Positions 60,036 through 64,000 of a stretch of 64,000 bases of DNA are shown here, in pieces. The stretch comes from Acidipropionibacterium virtanenii (GTDB taxonomy: Bacteria > Actinomycetota > Actinomycetes > Propionibacteriales > Propionibacteriaceae): NCBI RefSeq assembly GCF_003325455.1, contig NZ_CP025198.1:2356001-2420000 (forward strand), written 5' to 3'. How positions within the stretch are numbered: the stretch's first letter is position 1; each line of letters starts with the position of its first letter. The translations under genes and the position numbers were made by a program. Below the pieces are notes generated by a model, which was given only the letters and a program-made list of their open reading frames with translations, made no database searches and had not been told where the DNA came from.

Positions 60036-61556
60036 TCAGGACGCGCCCTGGAGCTGTTGACGGTCCCCGGCGGCGAGCAGATCCGAGAGCTCGTCGAGGT
60101 CCAGATCCGGGTTGGTGTCCTGGGTGGCCACGAGCTGTCTGGCCTCCTCCCGGGTCGCCACGGTCGGCATCGCTCCGGGCATCGGCCGGCGCGCGGACTC
60201 CCTCATGTAGCCGGCTGCGCACAACCCGGCCACCGAGGTGAGCATGATCCAGAAGGCCGGGGCCAGGGGCTGGCCGGTGAGCGTGACCAGGGACTGCATG
60301 ATGAAAGGCGCGGTGCCCGCGAACAGCGCGACCGAGATGTTGTAGGTGATCCCCATGCCGCCGTAGCGCGACTCGGTCGGGAACAGGGCCGGCAGGGAGG
60401 CGGCCAGGTTGGCCAGGTAGAGCGCCACCGGCGCCGCCAGGATGAGCAGGCCGAAGAAGGTGGACCATGTGGAGCCGTGCATGAGCAGCAGGAAGGCGGG
60501 CACCGATCCGACGATCGCGCTCAATGCGGCGATCTGAAGCACCCGCTTGCGGCCCAGCCGATCGGACATCATGCCGCTCAACGGCACGCAGGCCGACAGG
60601 ATGACCAGCACCGGGACGATGAGCAGGTTCCCGCGCACCGGGTCGTAGTGCAGGGTCGTGGTGAGGTAGGTCGGCATGTAGGTCGTCACCGCGTAGAAGG
60701 TGGTGTTGGCGGCCGCGACCAGCACGATCCCGGTGAGCAGCTGACGCCAGTACGCGCGGATGAGAGCGATGACCCCCTTCGGGGCGCCGACCGCCTGGAT
60801 GGCCTCCTCGTCCGCGTTGCGCTGAGCCTCCTGTGCGGCCTGGAAGGCCGGGGTGTCCTCCACCTTGAGGCGGAAGTACATGGCCACCGCACCGAAGGGC
60901 AGGGCCGCCATGAAGGGGATGCGCCAGCCCCATCCGTTCATGAACTGCTCGGAGAGGTTGAGCTGGAGCAGCGAGACGAACAGGGCACCGATGGCCGCAC
61001 CGAGATTGGAGCCGGCGTCCAGCACCGAGGCGTACAGGGCGCGATGCCGGTCGGGGGCGTACTCGGTGACGAAGGTGCTCGCCCCCGCGTACTCCCCGCC
61101 GGTGGAGAAGCCCTGCATCAGCTTGAGCACGATGAGCAGCAGCGGTGCCCAGAAGCCGATCTTCGAGTAGTCGGGCAGCACGCCGATGAGGAAGGTGGCC
61201 GATGCCATCATCGTCAGGGTGAATGCCAGCACCCGCTGGCGGCCCAGCCGGTCCCCGAGCTGGCCCAGCACGATCCCGCCCACGGGTCTGGCGATGAAGG
61301 TCACCGCGAAGACGCCCAGAGAGAACAGGCTGCGCGCGGAGTCCGACCCGTCGGCGAGGAACATCCGTCCGATGATCACCGCGACATAGGCGTAGACGCC
61401 GATGTCGTACCACTCCATCAGATTTCCGACGGCGGCTCCCGCGATGGCCGTCTTGAGGGTCCTGGGCTCGACGACGGTGACGTCGTCCACCTCCAACCGT
61501 CGCCGGGAGCGCTTCCTCGTCCTGTGCACGTCTGTCGTGTCCGGGCGGTCAACCAT
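60036..61556 (-). CDS. MHS-family MFS transporter 2, tandem paralogue
   Basis: A 506-residue paralogue of the preceding transporter, matching over its whole length, including the RRLEVDDVTVVEP leader before helix 1 and the acidic tail (QDTNPDLDLDELSDLL). It differs in the loop after helix 6, which carries an insert of about 10 residues (AQRNADEEAIQAVGAPKG). The ATG at 61556 has GAGGA 5 bases upstream. The two genes are on the same strand with 211 bases between, so they may have separate promoters. Substrate unknown; an osmolyte or organic acid is likely. Confidence 0.88.
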   Translation of the reverse strand: MVDRPDTTDVHRTRKRSRRRLEVDDVTVVEPRTLKTAIAGAAVGNLMEWYDIGVYAYVAVIIGRMFLADGSDSARSLFSLGVFAVTFIARPVGGIVLGQLGDRLGRQRVLAFTLTMMASATFLIGVLPDYSKIGFWAPLLLIVLKLMQGFSTGGEYAGASTFVTEYAPDRHRALYASVLDAGSNLGAAIGALFVSLLQLNLSEQFMNGWGWRIPFMAALPFGAVAMYFRLKVEDTPAFQAAQEAQRNADEEAIQAVGAPKGVIALIRAYWRQLLTGIVLVAAANTTFYAVTTYMPTYLTTTLHYDPVRGNLLIVPVLVILSACVPLSGMMSDRLGRKRVLQIAALSAIVGSVPAFLLLMHGSTWSTFFGLLILAAPVALYLANLAASLPALFPTESRYGGMGITYNISVALFAGTAPFIMQSLVTLTGQPLAPAFWIMLTSVAGLCAAGYMRESARRPMPGAMPTVATREEARQLVATQDTNPDLDLDELSDLLAAGDRQQLQGAS

Positions 61557-61940
61557 GTCTTCCTCACAAATCGACAACAGAGGTCGGACGATGACCGTCG
61601 CCACGACGTGTGCGTGGGCGCGGCCAGCACCACGGGAAGACAGCCGAGGATCCGGCATCGGCATCAACCCGGGCGATCAAGGCCCGACCGGTGGCAAATG
61701 GCGTGAATCCCCCTCGCACTGCCACCGCTCGTGGAGGTGTACAACCAGCGCCGATACTCACGAGGGCCACGCCTGACCCCTGGAGTTCACCGGTACGTGC
61801 TGGTACTCGAACAATCCGAGGATACATGGTCGTACCCTTCCTCGGACAAAGACCCGTGAGCTCGGCCCGGTCCGCGGGCCTCATGCTTGACCGTCGACGG
61901 TAGACATGGATGGAACCTCGTCGCGAGAAGGAGACGATCC
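61557..61940. other. Intergenic region between MHS transporter 2 and oxidoreductase gene
   Basis: A 384-base space with divergent genes on both sides. The short open frames in it have no ribosome sites and read through on both strands, so I see no gene. It has small dyads (for example CTCG-AACAATC-CGAG near 61808) and is less GC-rich than coding DNA, consistent with two divergent promoters. Confidence 0.6.
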
Positions 61941-62924
61941 ATGAGAGCACTGCTGCTGCCCACCGCAGGCGGCTTCGATTCCCTTGAGGTCGGGCAGGCT
62001 CCCCGGCCTCGGCCCGGTGCGGGCCAGGTTCTCATCGCCGTCCATGCGGTCGGCCTCAATCCGGTCGAGTACAAGGTGGCCAGAGGCGGAGGCGTCCCCA
62101 CCTGGCACTGGCCGCACATTCTCGGCCAGGACTGCGCAGGGGTGATCGCCGAACTCGGCGAGGGGGTCTCGGAGTTCCGGGTCGGGGACCGGGTCGCCTG
62201 TCATGGAGATCTGGGGCGGCAGGGCTCCTTCGCCGAGTACGTCGCCGACGATGCCGAGGTGATCGCCAGAGTCCCCGAGGGGGTCGACGACATCTCCGCA
62301 GCGGCCCTGCCCTGCGCCGGTATGACCGCCTACCAGGCGATCGTGCATCGCCTTCACGTCGAGCCCGGGCAGACCGTCCTGGTGACGGCCGGCGCCGGCG
62401 GGGTGGGCGGCTACGCGATCCAGCTCGCACGGATCGCCGGGGCCCGGGTCCTGGCGACGGCGTCGGCCGGCAATGCCGAGAGGCTGCGCGCGCTCGGCGC
62501 CGAGCCGATCGACTACCGGTCCACCGACGTGGTCCGGGAGGTGCGACGTCTCACTGACGGTCGCGGGGTGGACGGCATCCTCGATACGGTGGGCGGCGAC
62601 TCGGCGACAGCGAACCTCCAGCTACTGGTGCACGGCGGCGGGATCGTGACCATCGACGGACGCCCCGACCTCACCACCGTGCCCGAGTTGACGATCGCCC
62701 CCTCGGTCCACGAGGTGGCCCTCGGGGCCGCTTACCAGTGGGGCGACGCCGCGGCCCACCGGCGCCTGTCGACCGATCTGGCCGCACTGCTGGACCTGGT
62801 GGCCGCGGGCCGCCTCGACCCGATGGTGACGCGCACCGTGACCCTCGACGAGATTCCGGCCGCACTGCACGACCTGGAGGGTCGTCACGTGGCGGGCAAG
62901 ATCGTCGCGAGGATCGCCGACTGA
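61941..62924 (+). CDS. NADP-dependent oxidoreductase, quinone-oxidoreductase type (MDR)
   Basis: A 327-residue medium-chain reductase without zinc ligands. Typical elements: VGLNPVEYKVARG, GQDCAGVIAELGEGV, the nucleotide-binding GAGGVGGYAIQLARIAGARV and the C-terminal GRHVAGKIVARI. The family reduces quinones or enones with NADPH. ATG at 61941 with AAGGAG upstream. It is convergent with the isomerase-like gene that follows; a functional link is not shown. Confidence 0.9.
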   Translation: MRALLLPTAGGFDSLEVGQAPRPRPGAGQVLIAVHAVGLNPVEYKVARGGGVPTWHWPHILGQDCAGVIAELGEGVSEFRVGDRVACHGDLGRQGSFAEYVADDAEVIARVPEGVDDISAAALPCAGMTAYQAIVHRLHVEPGQTVLVTAGAGGVGGYAIQLARIAGARVLATASAGNAERLRALGAEPIDYRSTDVVREVRRLTDGRGVDGILDTVGGDSATANLQLLVHGGGIVTIDGRPDLTTVPELTIAPSVHEVALGAAYQWGDAAAHRRLSTDLAALLDLVAAGRLDPMVTRTVTLDEIPAALHDLEGRHVAGKIVARIAD

Positions 62925-62932
62925 GCCTGAAC

Positions 62933-63898
62933 TCAGATGGCCTGGGGCTTCCAGCTCGGCGGGCCGACCAGCAGCACCTCGCTGAGTAGCCGCACGGTCT
63001 GCGCCACCCCTTCCACCGCGTCCATCGCGACGTCCTCGTGCTCGATGGCCAGGGGCCCGTCGTACCCGCCGGCGCGCAGGTCAGCGCAGAACCGTCCCCA
63101 GAACTGCTGACCGCCCGGGTGCCCCAGGCCCAGGGTGACATAGTTCCAGGACCGGTCGTAGGACCTCTCGGGAGGCTGGGTGTCCAGCATCCCGTTGACG
63201 TCGGCGACCTGCGGCTGACGCCGGGAGTCCTTGGCATGGACGTTGAACACCGCTCCCCGAAGGGCCCGGATCATCGCCAGCGGGTCGGCCCCCATCCACA
63301 TCGGATGGGAGGGGTCCAGGTTCGCTCCGACGGTCTCTCCGACCGCCTCGCGCAGCCGCAGCAGGGTGGCCGCGTTGTAGACGAGCTGATCGCCGTGCAT
63401 CTCGACGGCGAAGCGCACCCCCTTGTCACGTCCGTACCCGGCGAGGTCCTTCCAGTACGGGATCGCCACTTCGTTCCACTGGTGGTTCAGAATCTCCTGG
63501 GTCTCGGGCGGCCAGGACGTCGTGACCCAGTTGGGGGTGCGGTCCCCCGGCGCACCGGCCGGCAGGCCGGACATGCACACCACCGTGCCGATGCCGAGCA
63601 GGCTCGCCAGGTCGACCGTGCGGTGCAGCACCCTGTCCACCTGAGGCCCGATGACCGGATGGAGCTGGTTGCCGTTGGCGTTGAGGGCGCTGATCGTGAT
63701 GCCGCGCCGCTCCAGCGCGTCGGAGAACGCGTTGCGGGCCCCGGCATCGGCGAGAAGCCGGTCGAGATCCAGATGCGGGGCTGAGGACCAGCCACCGGTG
63801 GGGAACTCGAGCTGGGTGATGCCCAGTCCCGCGGCCGTGTCCAGGAGTTCCTCGAATCCGAGATGGGCGAGGGAGTCGGTGACCATGGAGATCCGCAT
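62933..63898 (-). CDS. Sugar-phosphate isomerase/epimerase-family TIM barrel protein
   Basis: A 321-residue protein of the xylose-isomerase-like barrel family (AP endonuclease 2 superfamily). Metal-site residues can be seen in FAVEMHGDQLVY (Glu, His), GANLDPSHPMWMG (Asp, His), NVHAKDSR (His) and IEHEDVAMD (Glu). Such proteins include inosose dehydratase/isomerase IolE/IolI and related sugar epimerases. The start ATG follows the previous stop by a single base, so it is coupled to an upstream Gfo/Idh/MocA-type dehydrogenase gene. The pair suggests inositol or keto-sugar metabolism. Confidence 0.88.
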   Translation of the reverse strand: MRISMVTDSLAHLGFEELLDTAAGLGITQLEFPTGGWSSAPHLDLDRLLADAGARNAFSDALERRGITISALNANGNQLHPVIGPQVDRVLHRTVDLASLLGIGTVVCMSGLPAGAPGDRTPNWVTTSWPPETQEILNHQWNEVAIPYWKDLAGYGRDKGVRFAVEMHGDQLVYNAATLLRLREAVGETVGANLDPSHPMWMGADPLAMIRALRGAVFNVHAKDSRRQPQVADVNGMLDTQPPERSYDRSWNYVTLGLGHPGGQQFWGRFCADLRAGGYDGPLAIEHEDVAMDAVEGVAQTVRLLSEVLLVGPPSWKPQAI

Positions 63899-63899
63899 G

Positions 63900-64000
63900 T
63901 CAGTCCTCCTCCACCGCGACGGGCGAGCCGCCCTGATTCATCGAAGCCACCAGGGCCTCGGCCACCGCGCTGGCCCGCAGCCCGTCGCGGGCGGTCGCGG
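63900..64000 (-). CDS. Gfo/Idh/MocA-type oxidoreductase, C-terminal fragment at window edge
   Basis: Only the last 33 residues are visible (ATARDGLRASAVAEALVASM, then a Gly-rich end and VAVEED). The ARDGLRA segment is the common C-terminal helix of Gfo/Idh/MocA dehydrogenases. The stop lies one base before the start of the TIM-barrel gene, so the two are coupled. Identification rests on a short segment. Confidence 0.6.
   Translation of the reverse strand, partial: ATARDGLRASAVAEALVASMNQGGSPVAVEED

Noticed and set aside
58211-60241. Open frame of 676 codons on the plus strand
   Set aside because: Antisense to MHS transporter 1; the translation is low-complexity Gly/His/Gln/Arg.
1-64000. tRNA, rRNA, CRISPR arrays, prophage
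   Set aside because: No T-arm-like motif in a cloverleaf context, no rRNA-like stretch, no regularly spaced repeat array and no phage gene was seen on reading; a tRNAscan or CRISPR search was not possible.

Overview
The window is high-GC actinobacterial DNA, almost certainly from the Propionibacteriaceae (Acidipropionibacterium or a close relative). The best taxonomic marker is methylmalonyl-CoA mutase (mutA/mutB with meaB). The large subunit is the length of the Propionibacterium shermanii enzyme and has the cobalamin-ligand histidine at the same position, residue 610. Gene density is high, starts are often GTG, Shine-Dalgarno sites are purine-rich, and no rRNA, tRNA, CRISPR, transposase or phage gene was seen.

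Layout. 1-6030: end of a serine hydrolase, the proton-translocating transhydrogenase pntA-pntB, and a MarR/MFS efflux pair with a MarR-type palindrome. 6075-8430: a proline/glutamine-rich membrane protein and a DUF222/HNH protein. 8690-23108: a polyol-catabolism locus. Its minus-strand run is DeoR regulator, RpiB-type isomerase, an unrecognised multi-pass membrane protein, AraL-type HAD phosphatase, FGGY kinase, AraM-type polyol-phosphate dehydrogenase, AraB-type kinase and transketolase. Next to it stand a divergent erythrulose/dihydroxyacetone-kinase-like gene and a zinc alcohol dehydrogenase. 23137-28828: PutA proline oxidation, and an NCS1 permease with an isochorismatase-like amidase. 28916-31651: a zinc ABC importer with two Zur-like operators. 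31672-33504: PadR regulator with twin palindromic operators plus a membrane protein. 33635-38349: an amino-acid ABC importer with three tandem paralogous binding lipoproteins. 38356-39395: a lower-GC insert with two small exported or membrane proteins, bounded by a 53-bp direct repeat. 39393-45210: S4 protein, meaB, mutB, mutA and a cobalamin riboswitch. 45296-55353: mixed housekeeping and stress genes. 55346-64000: an unrecognised small protein, CHAD protein, ArsR/MFS pair, two MHS transporters and a probable inositol- or sugar-type oxidoreductase/isomerase cluster running off the window.

How it works together. The polyol locus can be read as two routes meeting at a ketose phosphate: phosphorylate then oxidise (FGGY kinase, AraM-like dehydrogenase), and oxidise then phosphorylate (zinc dehydrogenase, DAK-type kinase). 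RpiB isomerises the ketose phosphate to the aldose phosphate and transketolase consumes it. Four-carbon polyols such as erythritol fit best, but pentitols remain possible. The membrane protein inside the run is the only transporter candidate there and may be a new polyol carrier. The mut operon sits under a B12 riboswitch, so the B12-dependent step of the Wood-Werkman cycle appears to be tied to cofactor supply.
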